Source: M55B154 sp964345775
Lineage (GTDB): Bacteria > Spirochaetota > UBA4802 > UB4802
Length of the DNA stretch: 64,000 nt
Assembly (NCBI GenBank): GCA_964345775.1
Contig: CAYFSO010000003.1
Coordinates: forward strand, 1 to 64,000
Reading direction: 5' to 3'
In this document: positions 17,278-26,204 of the stretch, one piece after another
How the letters are laid out: each line of letters opens with the position of its first letter
How positions within the stretch are numbered: position 1 is the stretch's first letter
The notes under the pieces: generated by a model
Told to the model about the DNA's origin: nothing
Database searches by the model: none
The model's input: the letters and a program-made list of their open reading frames with translations, nothing else
Position numbers and translations under genes: made by a program

Positions 17278-17302
17278 AAGCCGGTTTTCCCGGGGGAACT
17301 AT

Positions 17303-18082
17303 ATGAATTCGAATGCAGCAGCGAACCGCATAACAGGCTTCTTTGAAGAATTTGGTGGGCACCTTTTGTTCTTTAAAGAAACGGTGCGCTGGACATTCCG
17401 TCCACCTTTTGACTACAAAAATATCATGCAGCAGATGCTTGAGATCGGGTACCGTTCACTGCCGGTGACAACCATTACGCTGTTTTTTACCGGTATGGTT
17501 ATGGCGTTGCAGATCGGGAAGGCCATGGACAAGCTTATGTCGGGGTCATCCATCTTCATTGGAAGTGCGGTAACCATCTCCATGTTCAGGGAACTCTGCC
17601 CTGTGCTTACCGCCCTGTTGCTGGCTGGGCGGGTAGGGTCCGCTATAGCGGCAGAAATTGGCACCATGAAGGTGACCGAGCAGATCGACGCGCTGGTAAC
17701 GCTGGATGCAAATCCAATCCATTATCTTTCGGTGCCGCGTTTCCTTGCCTGCCTGCTGATGGTCCCCACCCTCACCGTTATTACTGACGTGGTTGGCTCA
17801 CTTGGTGGGGCATTCATTGCACAGTTTGGGCTTGGGATCAGCATTGAAAAGTACCTTGAAAACGTTTTTCAGTACCTGACGCTGGCAGACTTCTTGACAG
17901 GACTTTTCAAGTCGGTTTTCTTCGGCATTGAGATCGCTATTATCGCCTGTTACCAGGGTTTTTCAACAACGGGGGGTGCCGAGGGTGTTGGGAAATCTAC
18001 CATCAAGGCGGTGGTGAAGGCATCAATGGTGATCCTTATATCAGATTATTTCCTTACCTACTTGTTGCAGCTGATAGAATAA
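17303..18082 (+). CDS. MlaE/YrbE-family ABC transporter permease
   Basis: Membrane subunit of an ABC transporter for phospholipids or other lipids between the membranes. The 259 residues carry the family pattern: an amphipathic N-terminus, GMVMALQIG, then FRELCPVLTALLLAGRVGSAIAAEIGTMKVTEQIDAL (the most conserved part, near 100-135), and a C-terminal CYQGFSTTGGAEGVGKST loop. The matching ATPase (MlaF) and substrate-binding subunit (MlaD) are not next to it in this window, which is unusual because they normally sit together. It follows dnaB by 25 bases. Confidence 0.88.
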   Translation: MNSNAAANRITGFFEEFGGHLLFFKETVRWTFRPPFDYKNIMQQMLEIGYRSLPVTTITLFFTGMVMALQIGKAMDKLMSGSSIFIGSAVTISMFRELCPVLTALLLAGRVGSAIAAEIGTMKVTEQIDALVTLDANPIHYLSVPRFLACLLMVPTLTVITDVVGSLGGAFIAQFGLGISIEKYLENVFQYLTLADFLTGLFKSVFFGIEIAIIACYQGFSTTGGAEGVGKSTIKAVVKASMVILISDYFLTYLLQLIE

Positions 18083-18124
18083 CATGACATTTTTACCATA
18101 TTTATCTCACGGGCAAAGGTTACC

Positions 18125-18796
18125 ATGGAAAAGAAAAAAGAGGAATTCTTAAAACTTCTAAAGAAATATAAAGTACGCAAAAAAGTCCTGGAAGCCTACG
18201 AGAAGGTGAACCAGGAGGACTTTTTCGATGATATTCTATCATCAAAATTTTACACGGAACAGCCTGTTCCCACAGGGAAGGGGCATTACAGCGATCCTCC
18301 CCTTTCTCTGGCCAGGATGCTGCATTACCTGGAACCCAAAAAAAGCTGGCGTGTACTGGAGATCGGTACCGGTTCGGGGTATTCAACAGCAATCCTTTCA
18401 GAACTTGTGCAAGAGGTATACACCATAGAATTCGAAGAAGAACTTGCCCGTGCTGCCAAAGAACGATTCGACAGGCTGGGTGTTCGCAACGTGAGACTTT
18501 TTGCCGGTGATGGGTTCTACCTTGACAGTGACCTGGGAAATTTTGACGCAATTATCATATATGCTGCCTGCCAGAAACGCCCATTGCCCCTTATGGGCCG
18601 TTTAGAAGAGGGTGGAAGGCTGGTATTTCCAATGGGGCCAGCCTACCGGCAGCAGATCACCGTTGTAAAGAACACCGATGATGAGGATGGAGAATCGATT
18701 TTTCCCACTGAATTCAAGGAATTCTGCGAATTCCCTCCCGCAAGCGGGCCGTTTGGGCTGGATATCAACAGGTATCAACTGGCTGACCTGGATTAA
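18125..18796 (+). CDS. pcm: Protein-L-isoaspartate O-methyltransferase
   Basis: Methylates isoaspartyl residues in aged proteins so that they can revert to aspartate. The 223 residues carry VPTGKGHYSDPPLSLARML, matching the family's substrate strand, and the SAM-binding loop VLEIGTGSGYSTAIL near residue 80. These are followed by the acidic end of strand 2 (YTIEFEEEL) and LFAGDGF. The final third is less like the classical enzyme, so another rRNA- or protein-directed methyltransferase of this branch is possible. It lies 42 bases after the permease gene and ends 23 bases before a convergent gene. Confidence 0.78.
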   Translation: MEKKKEEFLKLLKKYKVRKKVLEAYEKVNQEDFFDDILSSKFYTEQPVPTGKGHYSDPPLSLARMLHYLEPKKSWRVLEIGTGSGYSTAILSELVQEVYTIEFEEELARAAKERFDRLGVRNVRLFAGDGFYLDSDLGNFDAIIIYAACQKRPLPLMGRLEEGGRLVFPMGPAYRQQITVVKNTDDEDGESIFPTEFKEFCEFPPASGPFGLDINRYQLADLD

Positions 18797-18819
18797 ACGT
18801 GTCACAGGGGCGCAAAAGC

Positions 18820-19152
18820 TCAAATCTGGTCTGACTCTTCGTCTGGCTTATAACAGTACCTGCACCCATAGATGAGTATCCTCTTGCTTTCCCCGTCCTT
18901 CACATGTGATGCGTATAATGCCTCGTACTTGCTGAGCCTTGCACCACACAGTGGGCAGATGCGTTCACGGGGATAGGTGTAGGTTTGTGGTTTTTGTTGC
19001 GGTAGCTGTTCGGGTTGTGCCCCTTTTCCCTGTCCCGGCGCAGCGGTGGTTCTTTTCTGAAGCCGTTCCTTTCCCTCCTGGAACATGGAGAAGAGATACA
19101 TGAATATGGCAACACCGGCAACAAATCCTATGAAGTATAAGAAATATTCCAT
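18820..19152 (-). CDS. Hypothetical membrane-anchored zinc-ribbon protein
   Basis: The role is unknown. The first 20 residues form a membrane helix (YFLYFIGFVAGVAIFMYLF), followed by a Gln/Lys/Pro-rich linker and a C-terminal domain with CPLC near residue 67 and CRYC near residue 98. Two CxxC pairs of this spacing suggest a small zinc ribbon on the cytoplasmic side. It starts nine bases after the end of the upstream methyltransferase gene, so both are in one transcript. Confidence 0.65.
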   Translation of the reverse strand: MEYFLYFIGFVAGVAIFMYLFSMFQEGKERLQKRTTAAPGQGKGAQPEQLPQQKPQTYTYPRERICPLCGARLSKYEALYASHVKDGESKRILIYGCRYCYKPDEESDQI

Positions 19153-19161
19153 TCCTGATGA

Positions 19162-19887
19162 TCACCTTTTCCTTGCTACGAAATTTGACATTATGGTAGT
19201 TTCATGTACCGGCCCGAAATTGTAATCACTGAATACGTCCAGTAATTCCAGCTTCTCGTCCCACAGCATTTTCTCGATCTCGTTTACCTGGTAAATGCGC
19301 TGCAGGTGTGTTTCCATGGTGCTGGTGCCGTCAGGCTTTTGAAAGGTGAGGTAGGAATATACCATCTTGTTTTTTTCGTCGTACTCGTTGTCCCAGACCA
19401 CTGCTGTATCACCAACGGTGTACCTGGTTGCCTTGCCCTGAAAATTACGTTTTATGTTGTGTTCGGAGGTCAGGTCGAACATGAATATGCTGTACCTGTT
19501 CATTACGTTCCTTGTATTTCGAAATACTTTTTTAATATCATCGGTAGATACCAGGTAATTCATGGTATCATGCACCGAAAAAATAAAGTCAAAGGGCCCT
19601 TTCAGGTGATACCGGCTGATGTCACCGCAGAAAATGTGGAAATTTTTAAACGCTCTTGTCCTTGCAACCCGGAGCATTTCGATGGCATTGTCCATCCCGT
19701 AAATAGTGTAGTTGTCACGGGAGAACTTGGCACCGAACCTGCCGGTGCCGCATCCAAGTTCCAGCAGTACCCTGGGGTTTTCAAGGTAATTATGCATAAG
19801 CTTCTTGAGATACTGGTACCACTGCTCGTAATCCACGTGGGTGAGCATGGCATCGTACAACGGGGCAAGATCTGAATATGGTTTCAT
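19162..19887 (-). CDS. Class I SAM-dependent methyltransferase
   Basis: Target unknown. The 241 residues contain the SAM-binding loop VLLELGCGTGRFG near residue 40, the acidic strand end IYGMDNA near 60, and FDFIFSVHDTMNYL near 100, the usual pattern of the methyltransferase 11/25 group. The C-terminal half is a large beta region with ATRYTVGDTAVVWDNEYD. It lies 30 bases downstream of yprB on the same strand and may be co-transcribed with the yprAB repair genes, but no functional link is known. Confidence 0.82.
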   Translation of the reverse strand: MKPYSDLAPLYDAMLTHVDYEQWYQYLKKLMHNYLENPRVLLELGCGTGRFGAKFSRDNYTIYGMDNAIEMLRVARTRAFKNFHIFCGDISRYHLKGPFDFIFSVHDTMNYLVSTDDIKKVFRNTRNVMNRYSIFMFDLTSEHNIKRNFQGKATRYTVGDTAVVWDNEYDEKNKMVYSYLTFQKPDGTSTMETHLQRIYQVNEIEKMLWDEKLELLDVFSDYNFGPVHETTIMSNFVARKR

Positions 19888-19917
19888 GTGGATGTATTAT
19901 CCCGTCCCATGGGACCG

Positions 19918-21129
19918 TCAACGACTATTCATGATTTTTTTGCGGAGGCGTTGCTCCCGCTTCAGGAAGCGTTGCTTCATGACTTCGATTTTCTCAGTAT
20001 GTAAAGCCGGGAGGGCAGTATCAATATGGGAAGTGTTTAACAGCTGATTGGCCCTGCTGCAATAATTAAGGGCATGCTGATAGTCCTTCTCCCGGTGCTC
20101 GTAATGCTTGGCAAGCTCTTCCAGGGAGTAGAGGGACCCGTCCTTTTCCCAGAACTGGATGGCAGTATCCAGCACACCCTTGCGTTTCAGGGCGGTGCTG
20201 TACTTCTTGAAAAGGGAACGGTCTTCAAGTATGGAATTGCCGCAGAAGTTTACCAGGTCAATGAAAAGATCGATGTCCCTTCGGTACAGGTGACGGGCGA
20301 TATTCAAATGCGTGAGGTCAGGAAGGCGGTGAAACTGACCGTCACGAACCAACTGGTAGATGCCGTCGATGAAAAGCAGCAGGGAGGCCATGGATGTTAT
20401 GTCAATTCGATTGTGTTCGATCACCTTTTCCAGCCTGGGGTCAGAGCCCTCCTTCTGAAAGGTGAAAAACACGTCGGGAATGAGCCAGCCGGGTATATCA
20501 TCATCCCTGAATATTCCCAGCGAACGTTCCTCCATTGTTTTCAGGGAGCAGCTTTCGTATACAGAACGGAACATGGCCCGGCAGGGATGCAGCAGGTCAA
20601 CGTTATGCATGTCAACAGGGAATCCGGGAACGCGGTTCAGCCGGTAGCGGCTCTTGATAAGTGGTATATCGAAACTTTTCCCGTTAAAAGAGACCAGCGC
20701 ATTGAATTTTTGAAAGTAGGGAAGCAGGCTGCGCAGTATGGCCGACTCCGCGGAGTAGTTGTGCATGAAAAACTGTTCAACAACGAAATTGCCGCCGCTG
20801 ACATATCCTATTCCTGTAAGGAATGGATAATTTCCCGTTCCCGTTGAAAGGGAGGTGGTTTCCAGGTCGAAAAAGAGAAGTGAGGGAAGGTCAAGTATCT
20901 CACCTTTCCCCTGAATGGAGGAGTAGCCCCTAAGTTCCATCTGGCCGGAACCGGTAAACCCTTCCGGAAATAAATCCTTGAGTGGATATACTTCAGTAAA
21001 TTTCCAGAAAACCGAATGGCCGTCTGTTGACCGGGTCCCTCCCAGCGATTCAAGGAAGGGGACCTCGTCCGACTTACTGGAGACGGTCTCAGTGGAGCTG
21101 TATATTTTCAGTTTGTCTTTCAGGTTCAC
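19918..21129 (-). CDS. yprB: YprB/MrfB-like 3'-5' exonuclease-fold protein with TPR-like tail
   Basis: Predicted metal-dependent exonuclease of the DEDD (RNase H-like) superfamily. Asp88 and Glu90 in FFDLETTS form the first acidic motif. SFNGKSFDIPLIKSRY near 150 holds the second, and IEHNRIDITSMASLL near 240 the last. Residues from about 300 look like TPR helices (ALNYCSRANQLL). The 403 residues match B. subtilis YprB (MrfB), which works with YprA (MrfA) in repair of mitomycin-type damage. The start lies inside the end of yprA, an overlap of 41 bases, so the pair is tightly coupled. Confidence 0.85.
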   Translation of the reverse strand: MNLKDKLKIYSSTETVSSKSDEVPFLESLGGTRSTDGHSVFWKFTEVYPLKDLFPEGFTGSGQMELRGYSSIQGKGEILDLPSLLFFDLETTSLSTGTGNYPFLTGIGYVSGGNFVVEQFFMHNYSAESAILRSLLPYFQKFNALVSFNGKSFDIPLIKSRYRLNRVPGFPVDMHNVDLLHPCRAMFRSVYESCSLKTMEERSLGIFRDDDIPGWLIPDVFFTFQKEGSDPRLEKVIEHNRIDITSMASLLLFIDGIYQLVRDGQFHRLPDLTHLNIARHLYRRDIDLFIDLVNFCGNSILEDRSLFKKYSTALKRKGVLDTAIQFWEKDGSLYSLEELAKHYEHREKDYQHALNYCSRANQLLNTSHIDTALPALHTEKIEVMKQRFLKREQRLRKKIMNSR

Positions 21130-23377
21130 TGGTCAACGTCCTGAGCACCTCTACTACCAGGGCTTTGGCGTCCCCGCTGTCATGGGGTATTGGGCCGATA
21201 CAGCCCGGACACCCGTTCTCGCAGTTACAGCGGGCAATAACGGTAATAGATTCGTCGATTATTGTATCTATAATATCATAAATACGGTCGGAAATGCCAA
21301 TCCCCCCGGGAATCGAATCGTAGATATATACGGCCGGCTTACCGCTGAAGCTTGACCGGGTCTGGTGCTGCACGTGAATATCGGTGATATCACTCAGGGT
21401 GAAAAGGGGCGTGATGTTGCGCATGATGTAGGCGATGGAATAAAGCACTTCGCCGGAGCGGTCCCGTCCTGCTGCCTGTTCAAGGTAACTGTCGTCAAAG
21501 TCGATCCAGGCCGCGGAAGTATGCATTTCAAGCTCGGGCAGAAATATCTTGCCCCATCCAAGGTTTTCATGGGTGTCAAACTTGATCTTCTTGAACATGA
21601 TGGCCTTGGTGCGCACGTTGATCTCACCCAGCGAGATGACCGCTGTTGCCATGTTCCTGGATCGGTGCTGCTCAAGCACGTGCAGGTCGGTTTTCTCCTC
21701 GGCGTCGGTGTAATAATCAGATTCCACCTCGTGACAGTATGCCATGCGGCGTTCCCAGTCAAGCCTGTCAATGTAATACTGGCGGCCCTGGTGAATGTAG
21801 ATGGCATCATCATGTATCAGCGTGGGGGCGGACGGGAAATCCACCTCACCGATCACGGTGGCATGGTCGTCCTTGTCCACGATGACAAAGTTCTCCCGGG
21901 ATGCCGTTCTAAGGGAGATCTCGTTGGCGGGGTAGATGTCGCTCATCCAGTGATACTTACCCTCCGCGCTCTTTAGTATGCCCATCTCCTCCAGGTATTC
22001 AAGCATCTCTCTGGTGGTGGATAGATGTTCGGCAAAACGTTCATCGTATGAGAATGGCAGCTCGAAGGCGGCGCATTTTACGTGATCCATGAGTATGAGG
22101 ATATTGTCGGGGTTTATTGTGGCCGACTCGGGGTTCGATGAAAGTACGAACTCCGGGTTGGCGGCGATGTACTGGTCAAGCGGGGAACTTGTAGAGATCA
22201 TTACCGACAGGGAAGCGGTTCCCCTTCTTCCGGCACGGCCAAACTGCTGGTGCATGGACGAGATGGACCCGGGGTATCCCACGGTGACGGCGGCATCAAG
22301 CATGCCGATATCAATGCCGAGTTCAAGGGCATTGGTGGACACCACTCCCTGTATGGTTCCCTCCCGCAGCCCCCTCTCGATACTGCGGCGTTCATTGGGA
22401 AGAAAACCTCCGCGATAGGCGGCGATCTTCTTTCCCCGGCACTGCTTTTTCAGGTATGTGGCGATGATCTCTACCCTGAGCCTGCTGCGTGCAAACACTA
22501 TGGTGGGGATCTTGTTGTTGAGTATAATCCCTCCCACCCTGGCGGCTTCCTTCACCGCAGAGGCGCGTATGCCAAGCTGCCGGTTTACCACAGGGGGGTT
22601 GTAGATGACGTAATGCTTTTCCCCACGGGGGGCCCCGTTGTTGTCAACAAGGGTAAACCGGCGGCTAATGAGCTGTTCGGCATGTTCTTTGGGGTTGTGA
22701 ATAGTGGCCGAACAGCATATAAAAAGGGGATTGCTTCCGTAAAAGGCACATATTCGCTTCAGCCGCCTGATGAGATTGGCAAAGTGGCTGCCGAATACAC
22801 CCTTGTAGCTGTGTATCTCGTCTATGACGATGAATTTAAGGTTCTCAAAAAGCTTTACCCATATGGTATGATGGGGGAGTATACCTGAATGCAGCATGTC
22901 GGGATTGGTGATGACGATATTGCCGGCAGCCCGTATGGCCTTGCGGGCGGACTGCGGCGTATCGCCGTCAAATGTATATGTCTTTATTTCGCATTCTGCG
23001 GCATCGATGAGCTCCTGCAGCTCGGAAAGCTGGTCCTGTGAAAGGGCCTTGGTGGGGAAGAGGTACAGGGCCCGGGCCTGCGGGTCTCGTATCATGTGCT
23101 GCAGTACCGGCAGGTTGTATGCCAGGGTCTTCCCCGATGCGGTGGGGGTTACCACGATCACGTCCTCGTTGCGCCTTACCGCGTCGTATGCCTCCCGTTG
23201 ATGGGAGTAAAGACGTTCAATACCCCTTTTCCTGTACACGTCAACGATACGCGTATCGGCATCATGGGGAAATTCGGCGTACTTCGGGGGTACCGGTTCC
23301 ACCTTCCACCAGTGTGAAACATTTTCCATGAACTCTTCCCGGGTACCCAGGTATTCTATGAGCTGCTGTATATTCAT
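21089..23377 (-). CDS. yprA: YprA/MrfA-like DEAD/DEAH superfamily 2 helicase
   Basis: ATP-driven 3'-5' helicase. Walker A is PTASGKT (78-84) and the DEAH-type box is DEIH (186-189). The second motor domain has VVSTNALELGIDIG and HQQFGRAGRRG. The C-terminal DUF1998-like domain ends with four cysteines at residues 717, 719, 723 and 726 (CNCENGCPGC), a probable zinc site. The chosen start at 23377 (MNIQQ) gives 762 residues, close to B. subtilis MrfA. An upstream in-frame ATG at 23470 would add 31 residues with no family resemblance and run into smpB. It is paired with yprB, as in Bacillus. Confidence 0.9.
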   Translation of the reverse strand: MNIQQLIEYLGTREEFMENVSHWWKVEPVPPKYAEFPHDADTRIVDVYRKRGIERLYSHQREAYDAVRRNEDVIVVTPTASGKTLAYNLPVLQHMIRDPQARALYLFPTKALSQDQLSELQELIDAAECEIKTYTFDGDTPQSARKAIRAAGNIVITNPDMLHSGILPHHTIWVKLFENLKFIVIDEIHSYKGVFGSHFANLIRRLKRICAFYGSNPLFICCSATIHNPKEHAEQLISRRFTLVDNNGAPRGEKHYVIYNPPVVNRQLGIRASAVKEAARVGGIILNNKIPTIVFARSRLRVEIIATYLKKQCRGKKIAAYRGGFLPNERRSIERGLREGTIQGVVSTNALELGIDIGMLDAAVTVGYPGSISSMHQQFGRAGRRGTASLSVMISTSSPLDQYIAANPEFVLSSNPESATINPDNILILMDHVKCAAFELPFSYDERFAEHLSTTREMLEYLEEMGILKSAEGKYHWMSDIYPANEISLRTASRENFVIVDKDDHATVIGEVDFPSAPTLIHDDAIYIHQGRQYYIDRLDWERRMAYCHEVESDYYTDAEEKTDLHVLEQHRSRNMATAVISLGEINVRTKAIMFKKIKFDTHENLGWGKIFLPELEMHTSAAWIDFDDSYLEQAAGRDRSGEVLYSIAYIMRNITPLFTLSDITDIHVQHQTRSSFSGKPAVYIYDSIPGGIGISDRIYDIIDTIIDESITVIARCNCENGCPGCIGPIPHDSGDAKALVVEVLRTLTSEPERQTENIQLH

Positions 23378-23456
23378 GTCAACTTTCGTATACCATACAT
23401 ATGTTCCGTGACATAATATTTCATTCAAGCGGGGGTTTTTGTCAACGTGATTTTTA

Positions 23457-23918
23457 TTACATGTTATCACGTTTCAGGGCTCGCTGGAGTTCCCTGTCGG
23501 CTTCACGTTTCTGAATGGTCTTTCTCTTGTCGTAACGGGTTTTACCCTTGCCAAGGCCAAGAAGAACTTTCACCCGGCCGTTCTTTATGTAAACCTTGAG
23601 TGGCACAAGGGTAAATCCTTTTTCTTTGAGTTTACCGGTGAGGCGCTTTATTTCCTGGCGGTGTAGAAGAAGTTTACGTTCCCTGGCAGGCTCGTGGTTA
23701 AACTGGTTGCCCATTTCGTATGGTGATATGGTCAACCCCACGATATAGGCTTCCCCGTCCTTTATCCGGGCATAGGCTTCCTGTATGCTCACTTTTTTCT
23801 GACGAACCGCCTTTACCTCGGTTCCCCTGAGAACAATACCCGCTTCCATGGTATCATCAATTTCATATTCGAAGCGTGCCTTCTTGTTCTTTGCGATATC
23901 TATTATGCGGTCTTCCAT
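23457..23918 (-). CDS. smpB: tmRNA-binding protein SmpB
   Basis: Carries tmRNA into stalled ribosomes for trans-translation. The 153 residues start MEDRIIDIAKNKKARFEYEI and contain EAGIVLRGTEVKAVRQ, SIQEAYARI, and the basic tail GKGKTRYDKRKTIQKREADR that enters the mRNA path. The start at 23918 was preferred over an in-frame ATG at 23981, which adds 21 residues not found in the family. It lies between ccmF and yprA, all on the minus strand. The tmRNA gene itself is not seen in this window. Confidence 0.96.
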   Translation of the reverse strand: MEDRIIDIAKNKKARFEYEIDDTMEAGIVLRGTEVKAVRQKKVSIQEAYARIKDGEAYIVGLTISPYEMGNQFNHEPARERKLLLHRQEIKRLTGKLKEKGFTLVPLKVYIKNGRVKVLLGLGKGKTRYDKRKTIQKREADRELQRALKRDNM

Positions 23919-24038
23919 TTGGTGTTGCTCACTTTCAGTGTATGATGATGTAGTGCTGTAACAGTCAGCATTGCCGGTCAATTCATTTTTTGGTGATTTA
24001 TATTATATTCACAGGCATTTCATAATATTTTTTGTTTT

Positions 24039-26204
24039 TCACTCTTTCCGCATGGCAAGGTAGGCTCCTGCGGCGATGAGGATAGTACTCAACCAGACGA
24101 ACCATATAAGCCTTTTAAATGACACTTCCACGATGGCGCTGTCACCCGGAACAACGGCATCTTTTGGTGGTTCTAAGTATAGCTGAATAATCTTATCCGA
24201 GACACTGAAATCCATGAGGGCAGCGGCTCTTTGTGTTCCCGGAAGAGTAGCCTGTATCTGGTTACGTCCCTCTCCCTTAAGGAAAGAAATGCCCGGTGAG
24301 ATCATGTGTGTGCGGTTGTTACGGGTTACCTGCAGCCTGGCGAAGACCTTTACCTGTCCTTTCATCATTTTCATACGGTCAACATCAAACCCGAGAAACT
24401 TTATGCTGACATCCTGCAAGCTGGCAGTTTCTCCCCGTCTCAGCATGGCTGTTGAGAGTTTCTCTTTTCCTTCCGTGTACTGTACGGGGGCAATGTAGAC
24501 GTCCCTGAAAAGTCCGTAATCTATATATGGTTCACGGTACAGGGAATTCATGGTGTCATCAATGTAATAGGGGGTTTTTATCTCTTCAACTGTTCTTCCA
24601 TGCTTGTACGTGAATACAAGGTCTGATCTTTTCTTGTCGGTAATTCCCCTGAAGGTGAGGAGCATGGAGTCTATTTTCGTTTCCCTGTTCTGTACAAGTT
24701 CTTTCTGAACAGAATGGGAGTGAAGATTAGATGCAATAATACCTATTACCAGTAATGCGACACCCATATGGGCGATCCGTGACGCAGAGATGACCTGTGA
24801 TTTGCCGGTTACCAGGCTGGCAATATTCTGTATTATGTGAAATATGGCAAGTACCGTGAACACGTATGCCACAATGCGGCCGGTATGCTGTAAGTTGAAA
24901 AGAATCCCCAGCAGTATTGATGACAGGCCGGCTGCCAGCAGAAATATCCTGCTTTTGAGTTTGCCGGTAAGCACAAGGGTTGCCATAATAAGTAAAGTCA
25001 GTATGAGAATACCCAGTGGTATGGAGAGGGTGTTGTAGTATCCCGGCTGCACGGAGAATGGCCTCTGAGAAAAAATGCCGCTCAGGATGGGCATTGTTGT
25101 TCCTATGAGAATGAAAAGGGTATAAAAAAGCATGGTGAGCATGCCGTATACAAGCAGGTTATCATAGGAGAACAGGGACTCGGAAAGAGGTTCCCCCTTC
25201 ATCTGTGACCATCTGCTGATATACAGGAACGCACTTATGATGATATAAAAAATGATGAAAAAGAGTATATGCATGGAATACCCAACATTGCCGAATGAAT
25301 GAACGGAAAAATCAGATAATACACCGCTTCGCGTAAGAAACGTGCTGAACAATACAAGTACGAAGGACGCAATGGCAAGGAATGTATTGGTGCGTACAAG
25401 CACGCCCTTGCGGCGCTGTAACAAAAGGCCGTGTAGAAGGACAACCAGCACAAGCCATGGTATGAGGGAGGAGTTTTCAACGGGGTCCCAGCCCCAGTAC
25501 CCGCCCCAGCCAAGCACCTTGTAGGCCCAGTATCCACCCATGAATATGCCGATACCAAGGAAAAGCACCGTGAAGCTTACCCACCTGTAGGCGCTTCTCA
25601 ACCAGTTATTGAAGTCAGAGTGCATCATGCCGGCAAGGGCGTAGCCAAATGGTACGGTTGCGGCGGCGTATCCCAGGAAAAGTACGGGTGGATGCAGTAT
25701 CATCCATGGATCCTGTAAAAGGGGATTCAGCCCTCCGCCGTCAGACGGGACAAAACCTTCACTTTGAAAGCCGGCAATATGGGCAAAGGGGCTTTTCATC
25801 GCCAGAAGGATGAGTATGAACATCTGGGTTATGGTTATCACGAAAAGAAGGATGTTTTCGTACCTGTCTTTCAGGCGAATGACTATTACGCCAATTACGG
25901 AAAGGAGCCATGCCCACAAAAGAAATGAACCTTCCTGTCCCGCCCAGAAAGCAGCGATCTTGTACAGTATGTGCAGGTCCCGGGAAGAATAGTTGAAGAC
26001 ATACTGGTACTGAAAACTATTGCCCAAAAACGCGGCAAAAAGCATTATTGACGCGAAAGTGAGAAAGGCTCCCGAAAGATAAAAAAGGCGATGGGCAATC
26101 CCCAGCGACATGCGGTTTCCGCCGGCACTTCTTGCCAGGAAGATCAGTGTAAGAACGGAGATCCCAAGTGATAACAGTATCAATAGTGTTCCCAGGTTCA
26201 TCAT
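24039..26204 (-). CDS. ccmF: Cytochrome c maturation protein CcmF (haem lyase)
   Basis: Membrane protein that joins haem delivered by CcmE to apocytochrome in the periplasm. It has about 720 residues with many membrane helices. The tryptophan-rich WWD signature is GWGGYWGWDPVENSSLIPW near residue 230, and LHPPVLFLGY near 170 is the preceding conserved segment. A periplasmic domain lies before the last helix. The start at ATGATG (26204) overlaps the ccmE stop by four bases and follows GAAGGAGCAG; an earlier in-frame ATG at 26234 lies inside ccmE. It is the last gene of the ccm operon; no ccmG or ccmH follows. Confidence 0.94.
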   Translation of the reverse strand: MMNLGTLLILLSLGISVLTLIFLARSAGGNRMSLGIAHRLFYLSGAFLTFASIMLFAAFLGNSFQYQYVFNYSSRDLHILYKIAAFWAGQEGSFLLWAWLLSVIGVIVIRLKDRYENILLFVITITQMFILILLAMKSPFAHIAGFQSEGFVPSDGGGLNPLLQDPWMILHPPVLFLGYAAATVPFGYALAGMMHSDFNNWLRSAYRWVSFTVLFLGIGIFMGGYWAYKVLGWGGYWGWDPVENSSLIPWLVLVVLLHGLLLQRRKGVLVRTNTFLAIASFVLVLFSTFLTRSGVLSDFSVHSFGNVGYSMHILFFIIFYIIISAFLYISRWSQMKGEPLSESLFSYDNLLVYGMLTMLFYTLFILIGTTMPILSGIFSQRPFSVQPGYYNTLSIPLGILILTLLIMATLVLTGKLKSRIFLLAAGLSSILLGILFNLQHTGRIVAYVFTVLAIFHIIQNIASLVTGKSQVISASRIAHMGVALLVIGIIASNLHSHSVQKELVQNRETKIDSMLLTFRGITDKKRSDLVFTYKHGRTVEEIKTPYYIDDTMNSLYREPYIDYGLFRDVYIAPVQYTEGKEKLSTAMLRRGETASLQDVSIKFLGFDVDRMKMMKGQVKVFARLQVTRNNRTHMISPGISFLKGEGRNQIQATLPGTQRAAALMDFSVSDKIIQLYLEPPKDAVVPGDSAIVEVSFKRLIWFVWLSTILIAAGAYLAMRKE

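Noticed and set aside
20437..20449. A further GGGGTCAGAGCCC word inside yprB
   Set aside because: It falls in the conserved reading frame (encoding Glu-Gly-Ser-Asp-Pro on the minus strand) and has no A-rich flanks or second copy, so it looks like a coincidence rather than an inserted repeat.
20074..20847. Long open frame on the plus strand opposite yprB (257 codons)
   Set aside because: It mirrors the codon pattern of yprB, shows no domain, and has no promoter or ribosome site.
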